Shown in pieces: positions 37,230 to 45,254 of a DNA stretch of 64,000 nucleotides. This DNA is from Arthrobacter sp. EpRS71 (GTDB lineage Bacteria > Actinomycetota > Actinomycetes > Actinomycetales > Micrococcaceae). The first letter of the stretch is position 1, and each line of letters starts with the position of its first letter. Where the stretch lies: assembly GCF_001512285.1 (NCBI RefSeq), contig NZ_LNUV01000001.1, positions 41,915 to 105,914 of the forward strand, read 5' to 3'. The translations under genes and the position numbers were made by a program. The notes under the pieces were generated by a model. The model was not told where the DNA came from. It did no database searches and saw only the letters and a program-made list of their open reading frames with translations.

Positions 37230-37251
37230 GACTGAACGCGATCGTCGGCGC

Positions 37252-37283
37252 GCCGGGGCCATCCTGCTCATGATGGCCCCGGC
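37252..37283 (+). terminator. Perfect 12-bp hairpin between secreted-protein genes
   Basis: GCCGGGGCCATC (37252-37263) and GATGGCCCCGGC (37272-37283) pair perfectly around CTGCTCAT. It lies 23 bases after the stop at 37229 and 53 bases before the next start. Without a T-run it may attenuate rather than stop transcription, lowering expression of the downstream genes relative to the first. Confidence 0.55.
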
Positions 37284-37336
37284 CAGCCCGCTCCCGCCAT
37301 TTCTCTTACGCCAATAACGTCCGAAAAGAGCCATTA

Positions 37337-38197
37337 ATGGACCACCGGCCAGAGCGCTCAGCGCCCAAGCACCGAGTCCGCGTTCCACTGCCTGCGTTGC
37401 TTTTGGCGCTCGTGGTGGCTGTTGTGCCTGTTGCGGCGCTGGCGGCAAGCGGGAACCAACCGAGCGGGAACCAAGCGGGCACCAGCCAGGGCAAGGTCAG
37501 CAAGGGAATCGCCGTAACGATCTCGCCCTCCAGCCGAACCTTGGATCAAGGGCAGTCGACCACGTTTACGGTGGCCGCCACGTCGGTAGGCGGGTTCGCG
37601 GGTCCGGTGACCTTCGCAGTTACAGGGCTGCCGGCAGGAGCAACGGCCAGCCCGTCGCCGTCGTCGGTAAGTCTTACGTCCGGGAGCACCGCACAAGTGA
37701 CCCTGAATGTTTCCACGGCCACAACTACTCCGGTTGCGAAGACTGACTTTACGGTCAAGGCAGTGAGCGGAGCCATTGTGTCCAACCTGGCACCGGGCCA
37801 ACTGCAGGTTCTGGAAGTCAAACGGACTTTCGATGTCACGGGCACTGTCCTTGGGGCGTTGGCCCCCGGGACCTCACAGCCGGTGGACGTGAAAATCACT
37901 AACAGCAACGTCAAAGCAATCGACGTCACCAACCTCAGTGTTGCCATCAGCCAGGTGGTCCGAACGCCAGCCGCGGTGGCAGCGAATATGCCCTGCACGG
38001 CGGCCGATTACCGCCTCACCCAGTACTCCGGAACGTATCCGTTAACCGTGCCACCGGGAACACGCTCATTTTCAGAGATGGGCCTCGGCCAAGCCACATG
38101 GCCACGGATCACCATGCTGGATACGGCGCAGCTTCAGGATGGTTGCAAAGGTGCCACCCTCCGACTCACCTACTCCGGGACGGGACGGGCGAACTGA
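37337..38197 (+). CDS. Secreted Ig-like surface protein
   Basis: A 286-residue exported protein. The N-terminus is basic then hydrophobic (LPALLLALVVAVVPVAALAAS) with cleavage expected after ALAAS. Residues 60-140 have an NPCBM/Ig-like or 'PKD-like' beta pattern, GQSTTFTVAATSVGGFAGPVT then LPAGATASPSPSSVSLTSGS, common in bacterial surface adhesins. The C-terminal half has two cysteines (MPCTAADY and DGCKGA), echoing the DACKGA of the gene before. It lies in the secreted-protein cluster and ends one base before the next start. Confidence 0.7.
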   Translation: MDHRPERSAPKHRVRVPLPALLLALVVAVVPVAALAASGNQPSGNQAGTSQGKVSKGIAVTISPSSRTLDQGQSTTFTVAATSVGGFAGPVTFAVTGLPAGATASPSPSSVSLTSGSTAQVTLNVSTATTTPVAKTDFTVKAVSGAIVSNLAPGQLQVLEVKRTFDVTGTVLGALAPGTSQPVDVKITNSNVKAIDVTNLSVAISQVVRTPAAVAANMPCTAADYRLTQYSGTYPLTVPPGTRSFSEMGLGQATWPRITMLDTAQLQDGCKGATLRLTYSGTGRAN

Positions 38198-38198
38198 T

Positions 38199-38765
38199 AT
38201 GAACACCTTCCGAGCATCCCTTTTCAACTCCGCGCGTCACCGGGGCGCAGCGGTCCGCCGGCACCCGGCAGGCCAGGCTGGACAGTCCGGCAGGTTCGCA
38301 CGAACTGCCGCAGCCACCATTGCCCTCTGTGTTTTGGGAGGAGCGGGATCGGCCTATGCCTACTGGACCGCCGCGGGCGTGGGGAATGGATCCGCCACCA
38401 ACGGCACCCTGCAGACCGTCACGGTGGATGCACTTGTCCCAGGCGATACCCTGCAAACAAGCCTGGTGCCTGGTGGAACGGCCGACGTCATTCTCCGGGC
38501 CAGCAATCCCAACCCGCATCCGGTGACTATCTACGGTGTTGCCGGCAACGGCCCTGTGACCGCCGATGCAGCCCACCCCGGCTGCACCACCACGGGCGTC
38601 ACCTTCACACCACCTCCGGCACCGCTGACACCGCCGGTCACCATTCCCGCGAGCAGCTCAATCCTGCTCACGCTGCAGGGCGCGGCAAGTATGAGCACCG
38701 CGTCGGTGTCTGCGTGCCAAGGAGCGCAATTCGGCGTTCCCGTCACGGTGGAGGTGCGGAAGTGA
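38199..38765 (+). CDS. Secreted protein with SipW-type signal peptide
   Basis: A 188-residue protein. After a long basic N-terminus (SARHRGAAVRRHPAGQ) comes the hydrophobic segment and the AYAYWTAAGVGNGSATNGT motif, closely like AYAYWTTIGSGSGEATNSS of the 36777 gene, so the two are paralogs in the signal region. The mature part contains two cysteines and a proline-rich loop (TPPPAPLTPPVTIP). ATG 38199 follows the previous stop by one base. The next gene starts inside its last codons. Confidence 0.72.
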   Translation: MNTFRASLFNSARHRGAAVRRHPAGQAGQSGRFARTAAATIALCVLGGAGSAYAYWTAAGVGNGSATNGTLQTVTVDALVPGDTLQTSLVPGGTADVILRASNPNPHPVTIYGVAGNGPVTADAAHPGCTTTGVTFTPPPAPLTPPVTIPASSSILLTLQGAASMSTASVSACQGAQFGVPVTVEVRK

Positions 38766-40000
38766 ACCGGCATCGTCAGAACGCCCCTGTGGCCGGCATG
38801 GGGCGTTGGAATCGCTTCATGGTAGTTGTGGTGGGAATCCTCCTCGTCTCGTGGGGCGGTCCAGCGGCCAGCGCATTCTGGGGCTCGGTCAGCTCCGGTT
38901 TCGGCGCGGCAAAAGCCGACGCCCTCGCGCAGGGCGCCAAGCCCACCACCTCGGTTTCCGGCACTAACGTCACGGTCGGCTGGTCGGCAAGCACGACGGC
39001 GGCAGGACGGTCCGTGACCGGGTACAGCATCGCCCGCTATAGTTCCGCCACTACTGGGACTCCTGTCCAGGCCACCGGCACCTGTGCGGCTACGGTGACT
39101 GCGCTGAGCTGCGTCGAATCCAACGTCCCGGCTGGGACCTGGTACTACTCCGTGACGCCCATGCTCTCCCTTTGGCAGGGCGCTGAGAGCACACGCAGCG
39201 CTGGCACAACCCCTGTCACGGACACCACTGCGCCGGACGCGCCAAGTGTGAACGCGCCCGCCGCCCTCAACGCGACAACCGCTGGGGAAGTTCTGGTCAA
39301 GGGCACAGCCGAACCAAACTCGACGATCACCCTAACCATCTCCGGCTCAGGAGCACAGCCCAAAATCCAGCAACTTGCCACCGACAGCACCGGTAAGTGG
39401 GCAGCTGCAGTGGTTGATCTCCGTGGCTTCGGTGACGGAACCATCACCTATTCTGCGACGGCAGCGGACGCCGCAGGAAATGTCAGCCTGGCGGGGTCTG
39501 CCACCTCATCCAAGGACGCAACAGCGCCCAAGGTGACGGGAGTCAGACTGAACAACGGTGGAAGCAGGGAAGGCAAGATCGACCCGGGCGATACTGTGAC
39601 GCTGACGTACTCCGAAGTCCTGAAAGTCAGCACCATCAACACTGCATGGACTGACGCGGCGGGTGGATCACCCACCCAGAATGTGACGGTCAGTATCAAC
39701 TCCGGCAACGTTCTCACTGTCAGCGCCGGCAGCTCGCCCACACTGAGGGTGGGAAGTGTGGATCTGGGAGCGATCTATGGGCCGTCACCAGGAGTCCTGA
39801 CGTACTCCGGGTCGACCATGGCCTGGGATGCCACGGCCAGAACACTCACCATCACCTTAGGTACGACTGTTCAGGGCACCCCAAGCAACGCAAACCGAAG
39901 CGCGCTAGCGGCGACCTACACGCCAGCTTCCGGAATCACGGACGTGGCCGGCAACCTGCTGGCCACAACCCCGGTAGCTGGAGCAGCGTCAAACTTCTAG
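38762..40000 (+). CDS. Secreted multi-domain Ig-like protein
   Basis: A 412-residue protein. The N-terminal hydrophobic segment FMVVVVGILLVSWGGPAAS is a signal or anchor and is followed by AFWGSVSSGFGAAKADAL. Residues 57-150 resemble a fibronectin type III module (VGWSASTTAAGRSVTGYSI); 155-255 a bacterial Ig-like 'Big_6' module (VKGTAEPNSTITLTISG, GDGTITYSATAADAAGNVS); and the C-terminal part a SwmB-like module (KVTGVRLNNGGSREGKIDPGD). GTG 38762 overlaps the previous stop by 4 bases and GGAGG lies seven bases upstream. It probably forms part of the cell surface. Confidence 0.78.
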   Translation: MNRHRQNAPVAGMGRWNRFMVVVVGILLVSWGGPAASAFWGSVSSGFGAAKADALAQGAKPTTSVSGTNVTVGWSASTTAAGRSVTGYSIARYSSATTGTPVQATGTCAATVTALSCVESNVPAGTWYYSVTPMLSLWQGAESTRSAGTTPVTDTTAPDAPSVNAPAALNATTAGEVLVKGTAEPNSTITLTISGSGAQPKIQQLATDSTGKWAAAVVDLRGFGDGTITYSATAADAAGNVSLAGSATSSKDATAPKVTGVRLNNGGSREGKIDPGDTVTLTYSEVLKVSTINTAWTDAAGGSPTQNVTVSINSGNVLTVSAGSSPTLRVGSVDLGAIYGPSPGVLTYSGSTMAWDATARTLTITLGTTVQGTPSNANRSALAATYTPASGITDVAGNLLATTPVAGAASNF

Positions 40001-40024
40001 TCTCGCGGTCCCGTCCTTACTCCA

Positions 40025-40062
40025 CGGATAGTGCCCCTCGAAGTGATGAGGGGCACTATCCG
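40025..40062. terminator. Perfect 15-bp terminator hairpin
   Basis: CGGATAGTGCCCCTC (40025-40039) and GAGGGGCACTATCCG (40048-40062) pair perfectly around GAAGTGAT. It lies 24 bases after the stop of the Ig-like protein gene and ends the secreted-protein cluster. There is no clear T-run. Confidence 0.65.
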
Positions 40063-40163
40063 CCCGCGATTCCGGGGTAGCCCAAAAACCCGGGCGTAAC
40101 CTTGAAGCGGACGCCAGTGCCGCCGTCGTACGTTTGATCTTGCGACGAAAGGCGAGCTGCCAC

Positions 40164-41228
40164 TTGAAGGCTGTAGCGGAATTGTTCACGATGGGTCCCG
40201 GAAACAAGGACCACCATCCCGCACTCCGCTGCGCTGTAGGTGTGTTTGTTCCGCTGATTACGTTGACGCTGCTGGGGCGGCTGGATCTGGCCGTGTTTGC
40301 GTCGTTCGGTGCGTTCACCGGAATTTATGGCCGGAATGAGCCTCACAGTGTTCGTTTCCGGAGCCAGTTGCGTGCTGGCGGCTTCATGCTTTTCATTATT
40401 CTTTTGGCCACGGTCATGGCCCGTCTGGCTCAGGCCGGAGGCATCGACGGTGCAGCTTATTCGTGGCTCCTTACGGCTGCCACCACTCTTGTAGCTGGCG
40501 GGTGCTCCGTGGTGGTGGCAGCGTGGAGGCTCCGTCCTGGCGGCTCGCTCTTTCACATTTTTGCGTTCGCTGCCATTGCCTCGATCGCCGCGCAGCCTCC
40601 TCTCTGGGAAGCCATGGCGGTAGCGGTGGGGACCACGGTCTTTTGCCTGCTGATCGGTATGTCATCGCGCTTGCTCAAAAGCCACAGAACACCGTGGAAG
40701 CGGCCGCCGCCCATCCGTCACACCGCAGCTGAGCGCCGGGCTATTTGGCTCGAAGGCGGCGGCTACCTGGTGGCTGCCGGTTTGGCAGGAACCATCGCAA
40801 CGTTGGTGGGGGAGCGGCTCGGTTTCGGGCACACCTACTGGGCCATGGTGGCGGCTGTGGTTCCGCTGGTGGGACACTCCACCAGGCACAGGGTGAGCCG
40901 TGGAATCCAAAGGATCGCCGGAACGGTGGTGGGGCTGGTCCTGCTGGCAGGCATTCTGTGGCTGAATCCGGCGCCGTGGGCCATGGTCTTGGTCATTGCC
41001 GCATGCCAGTTCGGTGCGGAAATGTTCATTGCGCGCCAGTACTTGGTGGCCCAGGTTTTCGTGACGCCGCTGGCCTTGATAGCCACGCTGTTGGCGGCAC
41101 CGGTGGATCCTGCTTTGCTGCTGCGGGACCGCATCATCGAGACCGTCATTGGTGCCGCCGTCGGCGTCGCGGTGGTGGTGGCTCCGGCTGTTTGGCGGCG
41201 CTTGCGGGCAGCTGAACCGAGTGAATAG
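40164..41228 (+). CDS. FUSC-family membrane protein
   Basis: A 354-residue protein of the fusaric acid resistance-like (FUSC) group. The N-terminal KAVAELFTMGPGNKDHHPALR is a conserved start in actinobacterial members, followed by two sets of six hydrophobic segments, the second opening with AAGLAGTIATLVGERLGFGHTYW. Members are thought to be efflux or membrane-stress proteins. TTG 40164 is preferred because it includes the conserved ELFxMGPxNxDH segment; ATG 40191 and an upstream TTG 40134 are alternatives. It has no obvious functional partner here. Confidence 0.78.
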   Translation: MKAVAELFTMGPGNKDHHPALRCAVGVFVPLITLTLLGRLDLAVFASFGAFTGIYGRNEPHSVRFRSQLRAGGFMLFIILLATVMARLAQAGGIDGAAYSWLLTAATTLVAGGCSVVVAAWRLRPGGSLFHIFAFAAIASIAAQPPLWEAMAVAVGTTVFCLLIGMSSRLLKSHRTPWKRPPPIRHTAAERRAIWLEGGGYLVAAGLAGTIATLVGERLGFGHTYWAMVAAVVPLVGHSTRHRVSRGIQRIAGTVVGLVLLAGILWLNPAPWAMVLVIAACQFGAEMFIARQYLVAQVFVTPLALIATLLAAPVDPALLLRDRIIETVIGAAVGVAVVVAPAVWRRLRAAEPSE

Positions 41229-41287
41229 CGTCACGTCGAGCTGAGGCTGTCAGCACTGTGGGAACAAATCACCTAGTATCGATTGGT

Positions 41288-41310
41288 TAGACAAGCGAGA
41301 TACATGTCTA
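41288..41310. promoter_or_regulatory. Candidate MarR autoregulatory site
   Basis: TAGACA (41288-41293) and TGTCTA (41305-41310) are perfect inverted arms with an 11-base spacer, just 14 bases before the chosen MarR start at 41325. An autoregulatory operator in this position is common for the family. Confidence 0.4.
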
Positions 41311-41324
41311 CCAAAGGACTGGTG

Positions 41325-41822
41325 ATGAGCGACAAAAGTGAACGTCAGGGCTATTGGTACGGGCTGGAAAGCCGCAAACAGATGGGCGCCGTGGACGTCC
41401 TGAATGCCCTCAGGGACTACCGCTCGGCCGAAGCCGACATGCGGCGGCGAACCCAAGCTGCCATGGGCATGGGCGAGACGGACCTCGTGGCTCTGCGGTA
41501 TCTGCTGGAGGCTGAGCGCGCGGGAAGGGACGTTGGGCCCAAGGAGCTGACGGTGCGGCTGGGGATGACCTCCGCTTCCATGACGTCATTGGTTGACCGG
41601 CTGGTCAGGTCCGGATATGTCACCCGTGAGCCGCATCCTACTGATCGGCGAGCACTGATCCTCAAGCCCACCCCGGGGTCGGACCAGGAGGTCCGCAGCA
41701 CTTTGGGCGATATGCACACCCGGATGATGGAGGTTGCGGAGACCCTTAATCCCGAGGAATCGGCAGTGGTGGTGGACTTCCTCAGGCGTATGCGCGGAGC
41801 GGTTGACAGCGTGGCCACGTAA
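41325..41822 (+). CDS. MarR-family transcriptional regulator
   Basis: A 165-residue MarR protein. The winged helix reads DVGPKELTVRLGMTSASMTSLVDRLVRSGYVTREPHPTDRRA (quoted as landmarks MTSASMTSLVDRLV and HPTDRRALIL), with the DxRxx wing. ATG 41325 follows AAAGGA by six bases; upstream starts at 41304 (ATG) or 41283 (TTG) are possible. It lies between the FUSC gene and the small protein/kinase pair, so it could regulate either. Confidence 0.87.
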   Translation: MSDKSERQGYWYGLESRKQMGAVDVLNALRDYRSAEADMRRRTQAAMGMGETDLVALRYLLEAERAGRDVGPKELTVRLGMTSASMTSLVDRLVRSGYVTREPHPTDRRALILKPTPGSDQEVRSTLGDMHTRMMEVAETLNPEESAVVVDFLRRMRGAVDSVAT

Positions 41823-41840
41823 TCCGGACTGGACTTTAAG

Positions 41841-41881
41841 TAGTAAGTACACATATAACTAGATAGCCAAGCTACTTACTA
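41841..41881. promoter_or_regulatory. Inverted repeat upstream of the small protein/kinase operon
   Basis: TAGTAAGTA (41841-41849) and TACTTACTA (41873-41881) are a perfect 9-base inverted pair separated by 23 bases. The TAGTAAG half-site is the same as in the palindrome at 15283-15302. It ends 21 bases before ATG 41903. Confidence 0.5.
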
Positions 41882-41902
41882 GTGAATGTGTGGGAGAGAA
41901 CG

Positions 41903-42304
41903 ATGACAGTCGCGCTGCGTGAACCTAGCTCCACACCAGTGGCTGAAAACACCGTGGACATTGTCACGGAACAGGTTATTCCCCAGGGGCCCGTCCACTG
42001 CGGTTCCCATATGGCCATCTCCGCCGGCCCATCCTACGACGCCATGCAGTGGGTCTCGGTGGAACCGATCTGGCCAGAGTGGGCCTGCGGGTGCGGCTTC
42101 CGAATGGACATCGACGCCCTGGATCCCGTGAGTGGCGTATGGATCGCGGCGCTCCGCCGCCAGAGCCTGCAGCACGAACTGGAAATTGCCCAGAACACCC
42201 TGGAACTGGCCTTCAAAAAAGCGGTCGACGCCGGTGTCGACCCTCGCGCTCTGGCCGAGGTGACCGGAGTCCCGGGCACCGAAATCGACTCGCTCCTTCA
42301 ATGA
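41903..42304 (+). CDS. Small protein of unknown function coupled to a protein kinase
   Basis: A 133-residue soluble protein, family not recognised. The middle part has HCGSH and WACGCGF, whose Cys/His spacing could bind a metal, and the C-terminus is a helix followed by PRALAEVTGVPGTEIDSLL, reminiscent of a helix-turn-helix tail. GGGAGA precedes ATG 41903; upstream GTG codons at 41882 and 41888 are possible. It overlaps the kinase gene by 4 bases (ATGA), so it may be a kinase substrate or partner. Confidence 0.6.
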   Translation: MTVALREPSSTPVAENTVDIVTEQVIPQGPVHCGSHMAISAGPSYDAMQWVSVEPIWPEWACGCGFRMDIDALDPVSGVWIAALRRQSLQHELEIAQNTLELAFKKAVDAGVDPRALAEVTGVPGTEIDSLLQ

Positions 42305-43293
42305 CGCTCCTTGGACGGGCGGCCGTCCGCGCTGATCGCGGGGCCGTCTGCACTGAACGTGGGGCTGCAGCTGAACGTGGGGCCGCAACTGAACGCGGGC
42401 CTGCAACTGAACGTGGGACCACAGCTCCGCGGGAAAACGCCAGCGAACCGGATGTGGTGCTTGGAGGCCGCTACCGGCTTGGCGCCCAACTGGGCGGCGG
42501 CTCGGAGGCGTACGTCAACGAGGCCTGGGACCTGGAAACCGGCAGGGCGGTGGCGGTCAAGATTTTCAGGTCAACCGACTCCACGGACAACGCCCCTTGC
42601 CGGAGGGAACTCGACATCCACGGACGCCTGAGGCACAAGAACATCGTCAGGGTTCTGAACTCGGGACGCTATGGAGATAACGAAGCCATCAGAGACTCTG
42701 CTGGCCCAGCCGCTGGCCACAGCCACGGAAGCCGCAATTACGTGGTGATGGAGCTGGTGGGCGGCAAGGACCTGCGGTGGATCATGCAGGACAGTCCTGC
42801 TTCGATGGAACAAACGGCTGCGTGGATGACCGATGTTGCCCGGGCCTTGGCCCACGTTCATCGCAGGGGAATTGTTCACAACGACATCAAGCCCGGCAAC
42901 ATCCTCGTGGACTTCGACTCGGACCCGCAGGGGCTTGGAATCGCGAAGCTGGCAGACTTCGGAATTGCTCTCAACGGACGGCACTCGGCGCCCAACTCTT
43001 CCTCGGGCACCCCGCATTACCTCAGCCCCGAAGAGGTGTGCGGCGGAACGTCCACACCAGCCAGCGACATCTACTCACTGGGCCTGGTTGCCCTCGAATG
43101 CCTGACCGGAACCAAAGCGTTCCCAGGCCCTCCCCTGGAGTCCATGGTGGCAAGGACTCTCGGGGAACCCCGAATTCCCGGCACGGTGCGGCGGCGCTGG
43201 TCCATGGTGCTTCATGCCATGACAGACCCCCATCCGGCCGGCAGGCCGTCTGCCGGCCAAGCCGTCGGTATGCTCCGACGGCTCAGCTGGTAG
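42301..43293 (+). CDS. Serine/threonine protein kinase, soluble
   Basis: A 330-residue Hanks-type kinase. Lys87 in AVAVKIF is the ATP lysine, HNDIKPGNIL has the catalytic Asp195, and ADFGIAL has the metal Asp219; GTPHYLSPEE is the activation-loop end. The P-loop GAQLGGGSEAY is complete. No transmembrane segment or extracellular sensor follows, unlike PknB, so it is cytosolic. The first 45 residues are a six-residue repeat (ERGAAA/ERGAAT/ERGPAT), encoded by 18-base tandem repeats. ATG 42301 overlaps the gene before it. Confidence 0.88.
   Translation: MTLLGRAAVRADRGAVCTERGAAAERGAATERGPATERGTTAPRENASEPDVVLGGRYRLGAQLGGGSEAYVNEAWDLETGRAVAVKIFRSTDSTDNAPCRRELDIHGRLRHKNIVRVLNSGRYGDNEAIRDSAGPAAGHSHGSRNYVVMELVGGKDLRWIMQDSPASMEQTAAWMTDVARALAHVHRRGIVHNDIKPGNILVDFDSDPQGLGIAKLADFGIALNGRHSAPNSSSGTPHYLSPEEVCGGTSTPASDIYSLGLVALECLTGTKAFPGPPLESMVARTLGEPRIPGTVRRRWSMVLHAMTDPHPAGRPSAGQAVGMLRRLSW
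42331..42421 (+). repeat. 18-base tandem repeats inside the kinase gene
   Basis: About five units of the pattern CTGAACGTGGGGCYGCA run from 42331 to 42421 within the first 40 codons. The first unit (CTGATCGCGGGGCC) is the most divergent; the later four are nearly identical. They encode the ERGxAx repeat. Such units can change copy number by slippage. Confidence 0.75.
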
Positions 43294-43367
43294 CCAACAA
43301 TCAGGCAGATAGCGGCATGCGTCATCATGCCGAACTGGGGCCTCCTTTATGAAAGAGAGAATGAAAA

Positions 43368-43628
43368 ATGGGAATCATCGGTTGGATCATTTTGGGTTTG
43401 ATTGCCGGCGCCATTGCCAAGGCCATCATGCCGGGTAAGCAGGGTGGCGGCTGGATCACCACCATCCTCCTCGGCATTGTGGGCGCCGTCCTGGGTGGCT
43501 GGATTGGCAGCGCACTCTTCAAGGTGGGCATCAACGAGTTCTGGTCGCTCTCCACCTGGCTGCTTGCCATCGGTGGCGCACTGCTGGTCCTCATCATCTG
43601 GGGACTGGTCACGCGCAAGAAGGCGTAA
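43368..43628 (+). CDS. GlsB/YeaQ/YmgE-family stress-response membrane protein
   Basis: An 86-residue membrane protein of the transglycosylase-associated/YmgE family. GWIILGLIAGAIAKAIMPGKQ and ILLGIVGAVLGGWIGSALF are the two conserved glycine-rich helices, and a third helix near the C-terminus ends with TRKKA. Found in Enterococcus (GlsB) and E. coli (YmgE), linked to envelope stress. It ends in a strong terminator. Confidence 0.88.
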   Translation: MGIIGWIILGLIAGAIAKAIMPGKQGGGWITTILLGIVGAVLGGWIGSALFKVGINEFWSLSTWLLAIGGALLVLIIWGLVTRKKA

Positions 43629-43641
43629 CTGCCCCCAACAC

Positions 43642-43687
43642 AAGAGGCCCCCACTCTGCAGTTCTGCAGCGTGGGGGCCTCTTTGTT
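43642..43687. terminator. Bidirectional intrinsic terminator
   Basis: AAGAGGCCCCCAC (43642-43654) and GTGGGGGCCTCTT (43671-43683) are perfect 13-base arms, followed by TGTT; the minus strand reads TTGTG after its arm. It separates the plus-strand GlsB gene from the minus-strand pepA. Confidence 0.85.
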
Positions 43688-43742
43688 GTTTGCAGGCAGG
43701 GCCCGGGAAGGCAGAGCTCCGGGCAGCAAGGACCCCGTGCAG

Positions 43743-45254
43743 TCAGGGCCGTGAGAAGCCGAGGGCCAGATCGATCAGAAGGCGGGTGCCGAATCCTGTG
43801 GCCCCCTTGCTTCGCCATGCGTCGTCCTTATCGGATTGCATGGTGCCGGCAATGTCGATATGGGCCCAGGGAGTGTCCCCCACGAACTCGGCCAGAAACA
43901 ACGCGGCCGTGGTGGAACCCGCGTAGGGTCCGCCCAGATTGGAGATGTCGGCAACATCGGAATCCAGTTGGGGACGGTAGGCCCGTTCCAAAGGTAGTTG
44001 CCACACCTGCTCGTCAGCACGGCCGCCGGACTCAAGCACGCGGTCCACCAGGCGTTGATCGTTCCCGAACACCGGGGCGGTGAGTTGCCCCAAGGACATG
44101 AGGGCAGCGCCGGTGAGGGTGGCTATATCAACAATCCCGTCCACCTCGTCCTCCACCGCCAACGTCAGGGCATCGCACATCACCAGGCGACCTTCGGCGT
44201 CGGTATTCTTCACTTCAATGGTGAGGCCGCTGCGGGTGGTGAGGACGTCGCCCAACTTGTATGCCGAGCCGGAGGGCATGTTGTCCGTGCACATCAGGAA
44301 GCCGGTAACGGCGGCCTTGCAGCCCAGATCGCGGAGGGCGGTGAAGACGGCAAGAACTGCTGCCGCCCCGCCCATGTCCATTTTCATGAGCAGGTGCATG
44401 GGGTCGCTGGGTTTGAGGCTGACGCCGCCGGAATCGTACATGATGCCCTTGCCCACCAAGCCGAGGTGGCCGGTGGGGGTGCCGTCGGGCTGGTAGCTGA
44501 GTTTGATCATGCGGGGTTCCTGGGCGCTGCCGGCGTTCACGCCGAGGAGGCCGCCGCACCGGAGGTCGATGAGTTGTTCCTTGGTGAACTCCTCCGCTGT
44601 GAAACCGAACCGTTTGCCGAGTTCCCGGGACACCTCACCCAAACCCGCGGCCGTGAGGTGGCTGGGCGGTGCGTTGCACAAATCGCGGGCTATGGTGGTG
44701 GCCCGCACTTTCACCCGCCCCGTGGTCAGGCCCCGATCCGCTGCCGCTGGGTCTATGTCCGGGGCCAGGAACTGCACCTCGCGCAGTGCTTTCAGTTCGC
44801 TCTTGCTTTTGAGCGTTTCGTAGCTGTAGCGCGCCAGCAGGACCCCCTCCGACAGAACCTGACCCAAGTGTTCGGCGTCGATCCCCGCAGTATCGGAAAG
44901 CTCGAACCCAATCCGGGCGTGACGCTGGGTGGCGCGGACCAAAGCCGCAGCAGCTTTGCGCCAGCCATCAGCGTCCAGCGAGCCCGGCTTGCCGCCACCG
45001 ACGGCAACCACCAGCGTGCCCGAGGCATTGGCCAACTGCAGTGTGGTTCCGGGTTTGCCGTCAAAGCCCGCACTCTCCAGCGTTTCCCGGTGCAGTCCGA
45101 CCGACGCCGGGACGTCACCTTCGGAGGGGACCAGCACGCCGATAGCATCGAGCTGACCGAAACCGTCCACGAAACGCAGCGCAGGTTCTTCACCCTCAAG
45201 GGACGGGACAGCCGTAAAACTTTCAGGGATCAGTTTGTAAGGTTCGTGGTTCAC
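43743..45254 (-). CDS. pepA: Leucyl aminopeptidase (M17)
   Basis: A 503-residue M17 metallo-aminopeptidase. NTDAEGRLVMCDAL is the family signature and GKGIMYDSGGVSLKPS supplies the catalytic lysine and a metal Asp. The N-terminal 160 residues form the usual regulatory domain. It removes N-terminal residues from peptides in the cytosol, and in some bacteria also acts as a DNA-binding protein in recombination. The GTG start at 45254 overlaps the upstream MFS stop by 4 bases, so the two are translationally coupled. Confidence 0.93.
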   Translation of the reverse strand: MNHEPYKLIPESFTAVPSLEGEEPALRFVDGFGQLDAIGVLVPSEGDVPASVGLHRETLESAGFDGKPGTTLQLANASGTLVVAVGGGKPGSLDADGWRKAAAALVRATQRHARIGFELSDTAGIDAEHLGQVLSEGVLLARYSYETLKSKSELKALREVQFLAPDIDPAAADRGLTTGRVKVRATTIARDLCNAPPSHLTAAGLGEVSRELGKRFGFTAEEFTKEQLIDLRCGGLLGVNAGSAQEPRMIKLSYQPDGTPTGHLGLVGKGIMYDSGGVSLKPSDPMHLLMKMDMGGAAAVLAVFTALRDLGCKAAVTGFLMCTDNMPSGSAYKLGDVLTTRSGLTIEVKNTDAEGRLVMCDALTLAVEDEVDGIVDIATLTGAALMSLGQLTAPVFGNDQRLVDRVLESGGRADEQVWQLPLERAYRPQLDSDVADISNLGGPYAGSTTAALFLAEFVGDTPWAHIDIAGTMQSDKDDAWRSKGATGFGTRLLIDLALGFSRP

